A stretch of 64,000 nt of DNA. It comes from Nonomuraea jiangxiensis (GTDB lineage Bacteria > Actinomycetota > Actinomycetes > Streptosporangiales > Streptosporangiaceae). The notes below the pieces were generated by a model. The model worked only from the letters and a program-made list of their open reading frames with translations, had not been told where the DNA came from and did not search any database. The first letter of the stretch is position 1. Every line of letters begins with the position of its first letter. Of the stretch, positions 26,225-35,461 are shown piece by piece. Where the stretch lies: contig NZ_FNDJ01000013.1 of the NCBI RefSeq assembly GCF_900099965.1, positions 248,001 through 312,000 of the forward strand. The letters are read 5' to 3'. The translations under genes were made by a program, and so were the position numbers.

Positions 26225-26305
26225 ATCCCCCGAGCCACATGGGGTCCGGGTTACCGTCGGTCAAGGGACCGTCGGGGGGCCATGGAACAAGGCAAGGAGG
26301 ACTAT

Positions 26306-26830
26306 ATGAAGGACGCCCTCGCGATCCACCGCTGGCTCCTCGCACACCAGGTCCATCATGAGATCGTACGCCTTCCGCGTCCCATGACATGCGCGGAAGA
26401 GCTGCCGGAAACGCTCTCCGCGGCGCCCGACAGGTGCCTCATGGTCACGGTCTTCGAGGTCGTCACGCGGCTCGGCCACGAGGTCGTCATAGCCGTCACC
26501 AGCACGGTCGCCCGCCCGCCCCGGCCCGGCGCCGTCGGCGGCCAGCTCGGCCTGCGCCAGGTGCGACCGGCCTCGACCCACGTGGTCAATTCGGCGACCG
26601 ACTACACCGACGGGCTGGTGTGCCCGCTGCTGCTGCCCGAGTCGCTGCCCATGTTCATCGACGACCGGCTGGTCGCGGACGACGAACCGATCTTCGCGGC
26701 CACCGGAGAGCGGCACACCGCGCTCTCCATCCGTGCTCTCGACCTGCTGACTCTCCTTCCAGGCAAGATGGTCGACCTACGTGGATCAAGGCCGCGAGGA
26801 TCTCGTGGGGCGGTCGCGCGACGGCACTGA
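26306..26830 (+). CDS. YbaK/prolyl-tRNA editing domain protein
   Basis: 174-residue protein of the YbaK/ProX fold, whose members hydrolyse mis-charged aminoacyl-tRNA (for example Cys- or Ala-tRNA-Pro). It starts MKDALAIHRWLLAHQ at ATG 26306 with AAGGAGG 6 bases upstream. The fold's features are TCAEELPETLSA, a central strand VVIAVTSTVA, and DYTDGLVCPLLLPESLPMFI, equivalent to the GxVSPFGLP segment of YbaK. In M. tuberculosis the equivalent position holds the Nudix gene mutT4, so this locus differs. Specificity cannot be assigned. Confidence 0.8.
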   Translation: MKDALAIHRWLLAHQVHHEIVRLPRPMTCAEELPETLSAAPDRCLMVTVFEVVTRLGHEVVIAVTSTVARPPRPGAVGGQLGLRQVRPASTHVVNSATDYTDGLVCPLLLPESLPMFIDDRLVADDEPIFAATGERHTALSIRALDLLTLLPGKMVDLRGSRPRGSRGAVARRH

Positions 26831-26835
26831 GCCCG

Positions 26836-26884
26836 TACCATTGCGGGCGTGCGTCGTCGTTACCCAACCCGGGCATTCGCGTGA
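26836..26884 (+). promoter_or_regulatory. candidate -10 and leaderless 11-codon upstream ORF before DUF6049
   Basis: TACCAT (26836-26841) lies 7 bases before GTG 26849, the spacing expected when transcription starts on the start codon. That frame encodes MRRRYPTRAFA and stops at TGA 26882-26884, overlapping the DUF6049 start GTG 26881 as GTGA. No Shine-Dalgarno precedes 26881, so coupled re-initiation would explain translation of the main gene. Confidence 0.4.
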
Positions 26885-28986
26885 TCCGTAAGGCCGCGCT
26901 GCTCGTCGCGTTGTCCGCCGCGTTGCTCGCCCCGATGATGGCGGCGACGGCGCCGAACACGGCTGCCGCGAAGGCGAGCCGGCAGACGCTCGCCGTGACG
27001 ATCTCCTCGATCACCCCGGAAGTGCCCAAGTCGCCGACCGATGTGATCAAGTTCTCCGGGACGGTCCGCAACGACACCGGCGCCCCGCTGACCAACGTGC
27101 GCGTGCGCCTGCGTTACACGGCGCAGAAATTCACCGACCGCGCCACCATGAGCGCCTACCAGTCCGACCAGAACTCCTGGACGCTCCCGGGCAACGTCTC
27201 CCCCACCTCCTCGATGTACGTCCCGGCGCTGGCCGCGGGCGCCCAGACGCGCTGGGAGTTCACCGCGACGCCGGTGCAGCTCGGCTACCAGTCGTTCGGC
27301 GTCTATCCGGTGGCCGTCGACGTGGCCCAGAACGACGTGATGGTCACGGCGCAGCGGACCTACCTCACCTACGCGCCGCCGGCCGTGCCGAAACTGCCGC
27401 GCAACCGGCTGGCCATCGCCCTGCCCGTCATCGACCAGCCGCACCGGGCCACCGACGAGGCCGTGTTCGTCGACGACAGGCTCAAGCAGTCGCTCGCCGA
27501 CGGCGGCCGGCTCGCCGACCTCGCCGGCATCGCCCAGGTCGCGCCCAAGACCGTCACGTGGTTCGTCGACCCGGCGCTGCTCGACGACCTCAACACGATG
27601 AAGGGCGCGTACAAGGTCAAGACCAAGGACGGCACGGAGTCCAAACCCGCCGAACCCGCCGCCGAGCAGTGGCTGACGACCATGCGCACCTCGCTGGCCG
27701 CCTCGCCCGTGGTCGCGGTGCCGTACGCGGACCCTGACGTGGCGGCGCTCGCGCACCACGGGCTCGACACGCAGACCGGCAAGGCGATCCAGATCGGCGA
27801 GCAGGTCACCAGAGAGCTGCTCAACCCCGGCGCCACGGCCACCACCAACTGGCCGCCCGCCGGAGTGCTCGACGCCGACGCGCTCGATCTGCTCTCGGTC
27901 AGCGGCGACAAGGTGAACCGGGTCCTGCTCAACGCCACCAACCTGCCGCCGCAGCCGCCCGTCACGTTCACGCCCGATGCCGCCTCGACACTCGACTCGG
28001 TCAACGGCCCCGTCACCGCGCTGGTCGCCGACACCGAGCTGAGCCGCCTGTTCGAGCCCGCGTCGGCCACGTCCGTACTGCTCAGCACGCAGCGCTTCGT
28101 CGCCGAGACCGCGATGATCGCCTCGGAGATCGGCCAGACCTCGCCGAGGTCGCTGATCGTCGCTCCCTCACGGCGCTGGAATCCCAACCCGACGCTCGTC
28201 ACCGCCCTCATCAAGATCGCGGGCCGGCTGCCGTGGCTGCAGCTCACGCCGCTGGAGTCGATCAAGCCGACCCGGGTGTCGGTCCCGCGGGCCGGTCTGA
28301 CCTACACCGACCGAGACCGCAAGAGCGAGCTGACCGCGAAATACCTCGACCCCGTCAAGGACGTCGCGACGAAGGCGGAGCTCACCTCCCTGATCACCCA
28401 GCAGAAGGCGCCCTCCGGCTTCGACGCGGCGGTGCTGCGCCTCACCTCGGCGGCCTGGCGTGACAACACGCGCGTGGCCCGTAATGTGACCACCCTGGTC
28501 AAGTCGGCGGTCACCGCCAGGACGGAAGAGGTGCAGATCACCGGGGCCGGGCCCGACCGGTCGCGCACGCTCGCCGGCAGCAACGGCGTGGTGCCGATCA
28601 GCGTGAAGAACTCGCTCAGCATCCCCATCTCCCTGTTCATCGACGTCAGGTCGAACAATCCCGACCTGCTGCAGGTCAACTTCAAGCAAGAGGAAGAGCC
28701 GCTGGTGATCGGCGGCAGGCAGAGCGGCACGGTGCAGGTGCCGATGAACGCCGCCACCGACGGCGACGCAACCGTGACCGTCCAGCTCAAGACCGCCGAC
28801 GGGCGCCCGTACGGCAAGGCACAGAAGCTGACCATCCGCACCACCGGCTACACCGGGATCGCCCTGGTGATCGTGGGGGCCGCGCTGACCGTGATGCTGG
28901 CCGCCGTGGTGATGCGCGTGCTGCGCCGCCGTTCGGAGCGCAGGGTCGCACGGGCCGCCAAGAACCGGGAGAGTGAATCTGTATGA
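26881..28986 (+). CDS. DUF6049 family secreted/membrane protein (Rv3909-like)
   Basis: 701-residue envelope protein conserved upstream of murJ in actinobacteria; function unknown. It has a signal peptide (residues 1-~27, RKAALLVALSAALLAPMMAA), an immunoglobulin-like N-terminal part (IKFSGTVRNDTGAPLTNVRV), a large extracellular region and a C-terminal membrane helix (~residues 656-680, IALVIVGAALTVMLAAVVM) with a basic cytoplasmic tail RRRSERRVARAAKN. Start GTG 26881 gives the signal peptide directly. Its stop overlaps murJ's ATG (ATGA), suggesting a joint role in lipid II export or wall assembly. Confidence 0.9.
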   Translation: MIRKAALLVALSAALLAPMMAATAPNTAAAKASRQTLAVTISSITPEVPKSPTDVIKFSGTVRNDTGAPLTNVRVRLRYTAQKFTDRATMSAYQSDQNSWTLPGNVSPTSSMYVPALAAGAQTRWEFTATPVQLGYQSFGVYPVAVDVAQNDVMVTAQRTYLTYAPPAVPKLPRNRLAIALPVIDQPHRATDEAVFVDDRLKQSLADGGRLADLAGIAQVAPKTVTWFVDPALLDDLNTMKGAYKVKTKDGTESKPAEPAAEQWLTTMRTSLAASPVVAVPYADPDVAALAHHGLDTQTGKAIQIGEQVTRELLNPGATATTNWPPAGVLDADALDLLSVSGDKVNRVLLNATNLPPQPPVTFTPDAASTLDSVNGPVTALVADTELSRLFEPASATSVLLSTQRFVAETAMIASEIGQTSPRSLIVAPSRRWNPNPTLVTALIKIAGRLPWLQLTPLESIKPTRVSVPRAGLTYTDRDRKSELTAKYLDPVKDVATKAELTSLITQQKAPSGFDAAVLRLTSAAWRDNTRVARNVTTLVKSAVTARTEEVQITGAGPDRSRTLAGSNGVVPISVKNSLSIPISLFIDVRSNNPDLLQVNFKQEEEPLVIGGRQSGTVQVPMNAATDGDATVTVQLKTADGRPYGKAQKLTIRTTGYTGIALVIVGAALTVMLAAVVMRVLRRRSERRVARAAKNRESESV

Positions 28987-30590
28987 GCCGCATGCTTCGG
29001 GCCAGCGCCATCATGGCGGCGGGCACCATGGTGTCCAGGGTCACGGGGTTCGTGCGGACGATGGTGCTCGCCTACGCCATCGGCACGGCGGCCCTGGGCG
29101 ACTCCTACAACGCGGCCTACGCGATCCCGTACAGCATTCTCGACCTGCTGCTGCTGGGCGTGCTGAGCAGCGTCGTGGTGCCGATGATCGTGCGGGCGCA
29201 GCACCAGGATCCCGACGGCGGCCGGGCCTACGAGCAGCGGTTGCTGACGATCTCCACGGTGGCGCTGGTCGTGGTGGCCGCGGTCGCCGTGCTCGCCGCG
29301 CCGCTGCTCATCGACCTCTACACCGTCTGGGCGCCGGGGAGCAAGAGGTTCGAGGTCGGGGTCACGCTGGCGCGGTTCATCCTGCCGCAGCTGGCCTTCT
29401 TCGGGGTCGGCGCGGTGGCGGGCGCCATCCTCAACACGCGCGACCGCTACGGCGCCCCCATGTGGGCGCCCGTGCTCAACAACCTGGTCGTCATCTGCGT
29501 CTTCCTGGCCTACGTGGTGGTCGGCAGCGGCGGCGGCGACATCGACAAGGTCACCGACGGCGACCTGGCGCTGCTCGGCCTGGGCACCACGGCCGGCATC
29601 GTGGCGCAGGCGGCCGTGCTGATCGTGGCTCTCAAGCGGGTGGGGTTCTCGTTCGTGCCGCGGCTGGACGTGTGGAACGCGCGGCTGGGCGAGATGACCA
29701 AGACCGGGATCTGGACGATCGGCTACGTCGTCGTCACGCAGCTCGGGTTCATGCTGACGGTCAACCTGGCGAGCTCGGCGGGCGACGTGGTGCCGGGGCA
29801 CGGCATCAGCCCGTACACGTTGGCGTTCCAGCTTTTCCAGCTCCCGTACGGGGTCATCGGCGTCTCGGTGATCACCGCGATGCTGCCGCGGATGAGCCGG
29901 GCCGTCGCCGAGGAGCGCTTCGACGACGTGCGCGCCGAGTTCGGGTCCAGCGTGCGGATGATCTGCGCGCTGATGGTGCCGGTGTCGTTGCTCCTCATGG
30001 TGCTCGGACCGGCGATCACCGTGCCCATCTACGGCCACGGGGCCAACAGCGTCGCCGACGCGGTCTACATCGGCAACGTGCTGCAGGTCTACGGGCTGGC
30101 GCTGGTGCCGTTCTCGGTGTTCCAGTTGCTGCTGCGCGTCTTCTACAGTTTCGGCGACACGCGAACACCGGTGTTCGTCGGGGCGGGCACGACCGCGGTC
30201 AACGCGGGGCTCATGGTGCTGTTCTACTCATTGTTGCCGGCTCGTTATGCGGTGATGGGGCTGGCCCTGGCGTACGCCATCGCGTACGCGCTGGGTGGGG
30301 TCACCGCCTGGTGGCTGGCCAGCCGGCGGGTTCAGGGACTGGGCGGATGGACCATCGGCATGGCGCTGACCAGGATGTATCTCGGCGCTTTGCCCACGGC
30401 CGTGCTGGCCCTGGCCGCGGTGTGGGTGGTCACGACGGCGTTCGACGGGCTAGGGTTCGTCAACTCGCTGATAGTTCTGGGCGTCGGCGGGGGTATGGGG
30501 CTGCTGCTCTATCTCGCTATAGCACACAGAATGCGCATCCCTGAGGTCAACTCGATCGTTGGGATGGTCGCCAGGCGGGTAGGCCGGTAA
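28983..30590 (+). CDS. murJ: lipid II flippase MurJ (MviN)
   Basis: Flips the peptidoglycan precursor lipid II across the membrane; 535 residues and about 14 helices. Starts SRMLRASAIMAAGTMVSRVTG, typical of the family, with the TM1-TM2 GTMVSRVTGFVRTM segment and the charged cavity residues around ALGDSYNAAYAIPYSI; FQLPYGVIGVSVITAMLPRM and FYSFGDTRTPVFVG are further family segments. Unlike M. tuberculosis Rv3910, the protein stops after the membrane domain; the pseudokinase half is a separate gene downstream. Translationally coupled to DUF6049. Confidence 0.96.
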   Translation: MSRMLRASAIMAAGTMVSRVTGFVRTMVLAYAIGTAALGDSYNAAYAIPYSILDLLLLGVLSSVVVPMIVRAQHQDPDGGRAYEQRLLTISTVALVVVAAVAVLAAPLLIDLYTVWAPGSKRFEVGVTLARFILPQLAFFGVGAVAGAILNTRDRYGAPMWAPVLNNLVVICVFLAYVVVGSGGGDIDKVTDGDLALLGLGTTAGIVAQAAVLIVALKRVGFSFVPRLDVWNARLGEMTKTGIWTIGYVVVTQLGFMLTVNLASSAGDVVPGHGISPYTLAFQLFQLPYGVIGVSVITAMLPRMSRAVAEERFDDVRAEFGSSVRMICALMVPVSLLLMVLGPAITVPIYGHGANSVADAVYIGNVLQVYGLALVPFSVFQLLLRVFYSFGDTRTPVFVGAGTTAVNAGLMVLFYSLLPARYAVMGLALAYAIAYALGGVTAWWLASRRVQGLGGWTIGMALTRMYLGALPTAVLALAAVWVVTTAFDGLGFVNSLIVLGVGGGMGLLLYLAIAHRMRIPEVNSIVGMVARRVGR

Positions 30591-30756
30591 AGAACGCGGT
30601 CGGAATCTACTCGGCACTACCATGAAGCTCGACACGCGCGAATGGAAGCAGGAGGGGCGTGGGCGGATCCACCCGGCATAGCGCGCCTTCGTGGGACATG
30701 CCCGCGCAGGTGTGTCGAGTCATGAGCACGCCCTATCGGCCAAGCGGAGAGAGCCA

Positions 30757-32295
30757 GTGAGCACGTCGGCCGTCGAACCCGGCACCCGCCTAGCCGAGCG
30801 CTTCCGGCTCGAGGATCGCGTGAGCGAATCCGAAGGAGCCACGCTGTGGAAGGCCATTGATGAGATTCTCGCGCGGCCCGTCGCCGTACACACTTTCGGA
30901 CCGGAGTTTCCGCGCGTCCACGAGGTCGTCACAGCCGCCCGCGCCGCGAGCAGGCTGACCGACCCGCGCCTGACCCAGGTGTTCGACGCCGCCGAGGACG
31001 AGAAGCTCTCCTACGTGGTCAGTGAGTGGGTCACCGGCGACACGCTGACCGATCTGCTCGACTCGGGCCCGCTGGAGCCGGAGCGCGCGGCCGGGCTGGT
31101 CGCCGAGGCCGCCGAGGCGCTGGCGCACGCCCACGAGGCGCAGCTCTACCACGTGTGCCTGCGCCCCTCCCACCTGGTGTGGACCACCGGCAACACGGTC
31201 AAGGTGCTCGGTGTCGCCGTCGACTCGGCGCTGTCCGGGCTCACCACCGACCAGCCCGCGCTCGACGACGCCGAGGGGCTGGGCCGGCTGCTCTACGCCG
31301 GTCTGACCGGTCACTGGCCGGGCGACGAGGAAGAGGGCGGGCTGCCCGCGGCCCCCATGACCGACGGCCATTTCTGCACGCCCCGCCAGGTCACCGCCGG
31401 GGTGCCCAGCTACCTCGACTCGATCACGGTGCGGGCCTGCCTGCCCGAGTCGCGCAGGGGCCAGAGCGCGCTGACCACCCCGGCGCAGGTGGCCGAGGCG
31501 CTGGGTGACGTGGCCAGGCCGATGCCGATCCCGATCGCCTACCCCTCCACCCCCGCGGTGGCCTCCGCCTCGCACACCGAGGGCTTGGACATCGCCCACC
31601 GCCAGCAGCACCACCACCACTACACCATGCCGTCGCCGACGCCCCCACCGCACCGCCCGCAGGGGGGTGGCCACGGCAGCACGCTCAACCGGGTGCTGAT
31701 GACGCTGGTGGTACTGCTGGTGATCGCCGCCGTCGGCGTCGGGGCGTGGACGATCGGCCGCAGCCTGGGCAGCCCGAACGCGACGGCGACGCCGAGCGCC
31801 GGCGCCCCGAGCAACTCCGCGTCCGCCGCGCCCGAGGTCGAGGTCGTCAAGCCGGAGAAGGCGCAGGCCTTCGACCCGCTCGGAGGCAGCGGCGAGCAGG
31901 ACGAGAAGCCGGAGAAGGCCCCGCTGGCCATCGACGGCAAGCCGAGCACGTTCTGGGAGACCGAAGGCTACTCCAACGCCGAGCTCGGCGGGCTCAAGGA
32001 CGGCGTCGGCCTGCTGCTCGACATGGGCAAGTCCATGCAGATCAGTGACGTGGTGGCTACGCTGGCCGATACGCCGGGCGCGACCGTCGAGCTCAAGGTG
32101 GGCGACTCCCGCGATCTCGACTCGCTGAAGACCGTGGCGACCGAGAAGAACGCAGCAGGTAAGACCACTCTGACCCCCGACGAGGCGACGAGCGGTCAGT
32201 ACGTTTTGATCTGGTTTACGCGTGTTCCTGCGGATGGAGGCAAGTTTCATGGCACCATCTATGAAGTAGTGGTGCACTCTCCCGGATCGGCATAA
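30757..32295 (+). CDS. MurJ-associated pseudokinase with extracellular discoidin-like domain
   Basis: 512 residues. Residues ~10-260 have a protein-kinase fold without catalytic residues: the HRD loop is replaced by YHVCLRPSHLVW, DFG by GVAVDS, and no VAIK lysine is evident. One membrane helix follows at ~312-334 (VLMTLVVLLVIAAVGVGAWT), then an extracellular Ala/Ser/Glu-rich linker and a galactose-binding-like beta domain (FWETEGYSNAELGGLKDG). M. tuberculosis MurJ carries the same domains fused at its C-terminus, where the pseudokinase, once phosphorylated, recruits FhaA. Here it is a stand-alone gene. Start GTG 30757 with GGAGAGA upstream. Confidence 0.88.
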   Translation: MSTSAVEPGTRLAERFRLEDRVSESEGATLWKAIDEILARPVAVHTFGPEFPRVHEVVTAARAASRLTDPRLTQVFDAAEDEKLSYVVSEWVTGDTLTDLLDSGPLEPERAAGLVAEAAEALAHAHEAQLYHVCLRPSHLVWTTGNTVKVLGVAVDSALSGLTTDQPALDDAEGLGRLLYAGLTGHWPGDEEEGGLPAAPMTDGHFCTPRQVTAGVPSYLDSITVRACLPESRRGQSALTTPAQVAEALGDVARPMPIPIAYPSTPAVASASHTEGLDIAHRQQHHHHYTMPSPTPPPHRPQGGGHGSTLNRVLMTLVVLLVIAAVGVGAWTIGRSLGSPNATATPSAGAPSNSASAAPEVEVVKPEKAQAFDPLGGSGEQDEKPEKAPLAIDGKPSTFWETEGYSNAELGGLKDGVGLLLDMGKSMQISDVVATLADTPGATVELKVGDSRDLDSLKTVATEKNAAGKTTLTPDEATSGQYVLIWFTRVPADGGKFHGTIYEVVVHSPGSA

Positions 32296-32310
32296 TCAGG
32301 AATCCCTCTT

Positions 32311-32946
32311 GTGAACTCCCCACCCGAGACACCCTCAGCCGCGGAACGGCCGGCGATCACGGACGCCGAGCTGCTTACCGCGCACATCAACGGGGATCCA
32401 CACGCCTTCAGCGAAATCGTCAAGAGGCATCGCGACCGCATGTGGGCGGTCGCCCTGCGGACGCTCGGTGACCCCGACGAGGCCGCCGACGCCGTGCAGG
32501 ACGCCTTCGTCTCCGCATACCGCAAGGCCGCCACGTTTCGTGGCGAGGCGGCCGTCACGACTTGGCTCCACCGCATCGTGGTCAACGCCTGCCTCGATCG
32601 GATGCGCCGCAAGTCCGTCCGGCCGGTGGCCGACGACGAGCTCATCGAGGCCGCCGAGCGCGAGACCCCGCTGCCCGACCACACGGTCGAGCGCGAGGTC
32701 TCGATGGAGGTTTCGGCCGCCCTGAAGCTGCTGCCCAGCGACCAGCGAGCCGCGCTGGTGCTGGTCGACATGATGGGTTATTCGGTCGAAGACGCAGCTC
32801 AGGTGCTCCAGGTGCCCAGCGGCACGGTGAAGAGCAGGTGCGCCAGGGGCCGCGCGAAACTTGCCCCAATTCTTTCGCATCTGCGGAACCGAACAGACCT
32901 CAATCGCGTCTCATCCGCGAAGGGAGCAGAACTTCGTGACGGGTGA
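32311..32946 (+). CDS. sigM: ECF RNA polymerase sigma factor SigM
   Basis: Extracytoplasmic-function sigma factor, 211 residues, at the same locus as Rv3911. Region 2: HAFSEIVKRHRDRMWAVALR and DAADAVQDAFVSAYRKA-type helix (AVQDAFVSAYRKAATFRGE); region 4: LLPSDQRAALVLVDMMGYS followed by VEDAAQVLQVPSGTVKSRCARG. It starts at GTG 32311, 15 bases after the pseudokinase stop, and overlaps the anti-sigma gene by 11 bases. Activity is therefore probably held by the membrane anti-sigma factor encoded next. Confidence 0.94.
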   Translation: MNSPPETPSAAERPAITDAELLTAHINGDPHAFSEIVKRHRDRMWAVALRTLGDPDEAADAVQDAFVSAYRKAATFRGEAAVTTWLHRIVVNACLDRMRRKSVRPVADDELIEAAERETPLPDHTVEREVSMEVSAALKLLPSDQRAALVLVDMMGYSVEDAAQVLQVPSGTVKSRCARGRAKLAPILSHLRNRTDLNRVSSAKGAELRDG

Positions 32947-33844
32947 TACGCACTACGATCTGGAAATTCTCGCCGAACTGGCCGAGGGTCTCCTAGACGT
33001 CGGCACGGCACGCCAGGTCCGCGAGCATCTCGCGGTCTGCGACCCCTGTGGGGAGCTTCTGGCTGACCTGGCGGCGGTTCGCGAGGTGCTCGCGGCGACC
33101 CCCACTCCGGCCATGCCGATGGGTGTCGCGCTGCGCATTGACAAGGCGCTGGCCGCGGAGGCCGGGCGCGGCGGAGGTGTCGGCCTCGCGGAACCACCCG
33201 ACTGGGATGAGCTCATGCGGGACGCTCCGTGGGAGCGACCGATCGAGGCGCCGACGCGGCTGGGAGCCGAGCCGGTGACCCCGGTGGAGGAGCCGGTGCA
33301 CCTCGGGGTGGTCTCCGATGACGGCACGATCGTCCCCGCCAGGCGGAGCAGGACCAGGCGCCGGTGGGCGGTGCCCGCCGTGGCGGCCGCCGCCGCGGCG
33401 GTGGTCGTTGGCACGGCGGTGGTCTCGACCACGCTGCTCGCGGCCGGCGGTGACGGGCCCGGTGCCGGCAGCACCGGTGAGAACAGGGTGGCCAAGCCCG
33501 AGACGCCGCCGAAGACGTACCCACGGGCTCCGTCCTACGCGATGACCAACAGCGGTCACAACTACAGCGACCACGACCTGCGCCAGCCGCTCGAAGGCAT
33601 GTTCGGTTACGCGCAGATGGTGGGCGGCGACTCCTCGGACCACGCCAACGTCGACAAGTGCGTCAGCCGGGTGGTGAGCCGGTCGAAGCTGCCGACGTAC
33701 GCGGTCGACCAGGGCCAGTACAACGGACAGGACGCCCTCATCGTGGCCTCCTGGAAGGACAAGGCCGCGCAGACGCTGCGAATCGACATCGTCGACCCGT
33801 TCAACTGCAAAAACCTGCGTAAACCCGCACTGGGCCGCTGGTAA
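32936..33844 (+). CDS. membrane anti-sigma factor for SigM (RsmA-like)
   Basis: Predicted single-pass anti-sigma factor of 302 residues. The N-terminal cytoplasmic domain has the zinc-type motif REHLAVCDPCGELL (H-x3-C-x2-C, residues ~24-35), a linker, one membrane helix (~142-165, AVPAVAAAAAAVVVGTAVVS) and an extracellular domain of ~130 residues with two Cys (KCVSR and NCKNLR), perhaps a disulfide. Start GTG 32936 after AAGGGAG. Overlap with sigM and position before trxB/trxA match M. tuberculosis Rv3912 (RsmA) and suggest a redox or envelope signal. Confidence 0.9.
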   Translation: MTGDTHYDLEILAELAEGLLDVGTARQVREHLAVCDPCGELLADLAAVREVLAATPTPAMPMGVALRIDKALAAEAGRGGGVGLAEPPDWDELMRDAPWERPIEAPTRLGAEPVTPVEEPVHLGVVSDDGTIVPARRSRTRRRWAVPAVAAAAAAVVVGTAVVSTTLLAAGGDGPGAGSTGENRVAKPETPPKTYPRAPSYAMTNSGHNYSDHDLRQPLEGMFGYAQMVGGDSSDHANVDKCVSRVVSRSKLPTYAVDQGQYNGQDALIVASWKDKAAQTLRIDIVDPFNCKNLRKPALGRW

Positions 33845-33873
33845 CGCAAAAAACGGTGGCGTCGTCCCTCGGA

Positions 33874-33899
33874 AGGGCCCGCTTCGGCGGGCTCTTTTT
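33874..33899 (+). terminator. intrinsic terminator after the sigM operon
   Basis: GCCCGC, TTCG tetraloop, GCGGGC (33877-33892) followed by TCTTTTT. A textbook Rho-independent terminator, 30 bases after the anti-sigma stop, so trxB has its own promoter in the ~100 bases that follow. Confidence 0.93.
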
Positions 33900-34004
33900 C
33901 TTTGCCCGTGCGCTGTCCCGCGGCGAGGTGGGTCGGGGCGGGAATCAGCTCGCCCTAGGATCTGTTGACGCCACTGCAACCGCAGACGAGGAAGGCGTGG
34001 AGCG

Positions 34005-34937
34005 TTGAGCGACGTTCGTAACGTGATCATTATTGGGTCGGGCCCGGCCGGCTACACCGCGGCCGTCTACTCCGCGCGCGCCGAGCTCAAGCCACTCGTG
34101 TTCGAGGGCTCGGTCACAGCGGGCGGCGCGCTCATGAACACCACAGACGTGGAGAACTTCCCCGGGTTCCCCGACGGCATCATGGGTCCCGACCTCATGG
34201 ACAACCTGCGCAAGCAGGCCGAGCGGTTCGGCGCCGAGCTGGTGGCCGACGACGTGGTCGAGGTGGACCTCAAGGCCAACCCCAAGGTCGTCAAGACCCA
34301 CAGCGAGACCTATTACGCCAAGTCCGTCATCCTGGCCATGGGCTCCGGATACCGGGAGCTGGGCCTGGCCAACGAGAAGCGCCTATCCGGGCACGGCGTG
34401 TCCTGGTGTGCGACCTGTGACGGGTTCTTCTTCCGCAACAAGGACATCGTGGTCGTCGGCGGCGGCGACACCGCGATGGAGGAGGCCACGTTCCTGACCA
34501 GGTTCGGCCGGATGGTGACGGTGGTGCACCGCCGCGACTCGCTGCGGGCCAGCAAGATCATGCAGGAACGCGCCTTCTCGAACGAGAAGATCCGTTTCGT
34601 CTGGGACTCCGAGGTCGTGGACGTGCTCGGCGACAGCAAGGTCGAGGCCGTGAAGCTGCGCAACCTCAAGACCGGCGAGGAGTGCGAGCTGGCCACGGAC
34701 GCGCTGTTCCTGGCCATCGGGCACGACCCGCGTACGGACCTGGTCAAGGGCCAGATCGACCTGGACGAGAACGGGTACATCAAGGTCGCCTCCCCGTCCA
34801 CGGCCACCAACATCGACGGAGTCTTCGCGGCGGGCGACGTCGTGGACCACACCTACCGCCAGGCCATCACCGCGGCCGGCACCGGATGCTCGGCCTCGCT
34901 CGACTCCGAGCGCTGGCTGGCCAACACCGAGAAGTAA
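34005..34937 (+). CDS. trxB: thioredoxin-disulfide reductase
   Basis: Flavoenzyme reducing thioredoxin with NADPH, 310 residues. FAD motif [14 protein letters not shown] (residue ~6), redox pair in [11 protein letters not shown] (~135-145), NADPH motif [13 protein letters not shown] (~152) and the C-terminal FAD motif [17 protein letters not shown]. Start TTG 34005 with GGAG near it and GAGGAAGG further up; no alternative in-frame ATG/GTG fits the family. Operon with trxA, 10 bases apart. SigM and R-type disulfide stress sigma factors often control this pair in actinobacteria. Confidence 0.97.
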   Translation: MSDVRNVIIIGSGPAGYTAAVYSARAELKPLVFEGSVTAGGALMNTTDVENFPGFPDGIMGPDLMDNLRKQAERFGAELVADDVVEVDLKANPKVVKTHSETYYAKSVILAMGSGYRELGLANEKRLSGHGVSWCATCDGFFFRNKDIVVVGGGDTAMEEATFLTRFGRMVTVVHRRDSLRASKIMQERAFSNEKIRFVWDSEVVDVLGDSKVEAVKLRNLKTGEECELATDALFLAIGHDPRTDLVKGQIDLDENGYIKVASPSTATNIDGVFAAGDVVDHTYRQAITAAGTGCSASLDSERWLANTEK

Positions 34938-34947
34938 GGAGCGCACC

Positions 34948-35262
34948 GTGAAGGCAGTAACCGACGCCACTTTCGAGGCCGACGTCCTCAAGAGCGACAA
35001 GCCCGTACTCGTGGATTTCTGGGCCGAATGGTGCGGCCCGTGCCGTCAGGTTGCGCCGATCCTGCAGGAGATCGCGAGCGAGCACGGCGACAAGCTGGAG
35101 ATCGTCAAGCTCAACATTGACGAGAATCCGGAGGTTCCGCGCCAGTACGGCGTACTCCAGATTCCGACGATGAACGTCTACAAGGGTGGAGAGGTCGTGA
35201 AGCAGATCATCGGCGCCAAGCCGAAGGCCATGCTGCTGCGCGAGCTCGAGGGCATCATCTAG
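34948..35262 (+). CDS. trxA: thioredoxin
   Basis: Small dithiol protein of 104 residues that reduces cytoplasmic disulfides and is recycled by TrxB. The active site is FWAEWCGPCRQVAP at residues ~29-36 and the cis-proline is in QIPTMNVYK. It starts at GTG 34948, 5 bases after AAGGAG. Full length and unaltered catalytic cysteines. Followed by an intrinsic terminator. Confidence 0.98.
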   Translation: MKAVTDATFEADVLKSDKPVLVDFWAEWCGPCRQVAPILQEIASEHGDKLEIVKLNIDENPEVPRQYGVLQIPTMNVYKGGEVVKQIIGAKPKAMLLRELEGII

Positions 35263-35312
35263 CACGCCCTGCGGTGCGGTTGTGCGTTCTTGCGGCGCGC
35301 TTCGCCCGACGA

Positions 35313-35340
35313 GGCCCCTCGCTTCCGGCGGGGGGCCTTT
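35313..35340 (+). terminator. terminator after trxA
   Basis: GGCCCCTCGC and GCGGGGGGCC (35313-35337) form a ten-base-pair stem with one T-G pair and a TTCCG loop, followed by TTTCGT. Confidence 0.85.
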
Positions 35341-35461
35341 CGTCTTCCGGGCTCCTGGGGGTTTTCGGGGTTTCCCGGTCGCTTTCGGGCTCTCCGGTTG
35401 CTTTCGGGGCTCTCGGGTCTGAGGGCTCCCGGACAGTCGTCTCCTCGGGCCTGAAGGGCCG

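Noticed and set aside
26389-26880. N-terminal extension of DUF6049 back into the YbaK-like gene
   Set aside because: The signal peptide begins right after GTG 26881, and the upstream frame is only the shadow of the preceding gene.
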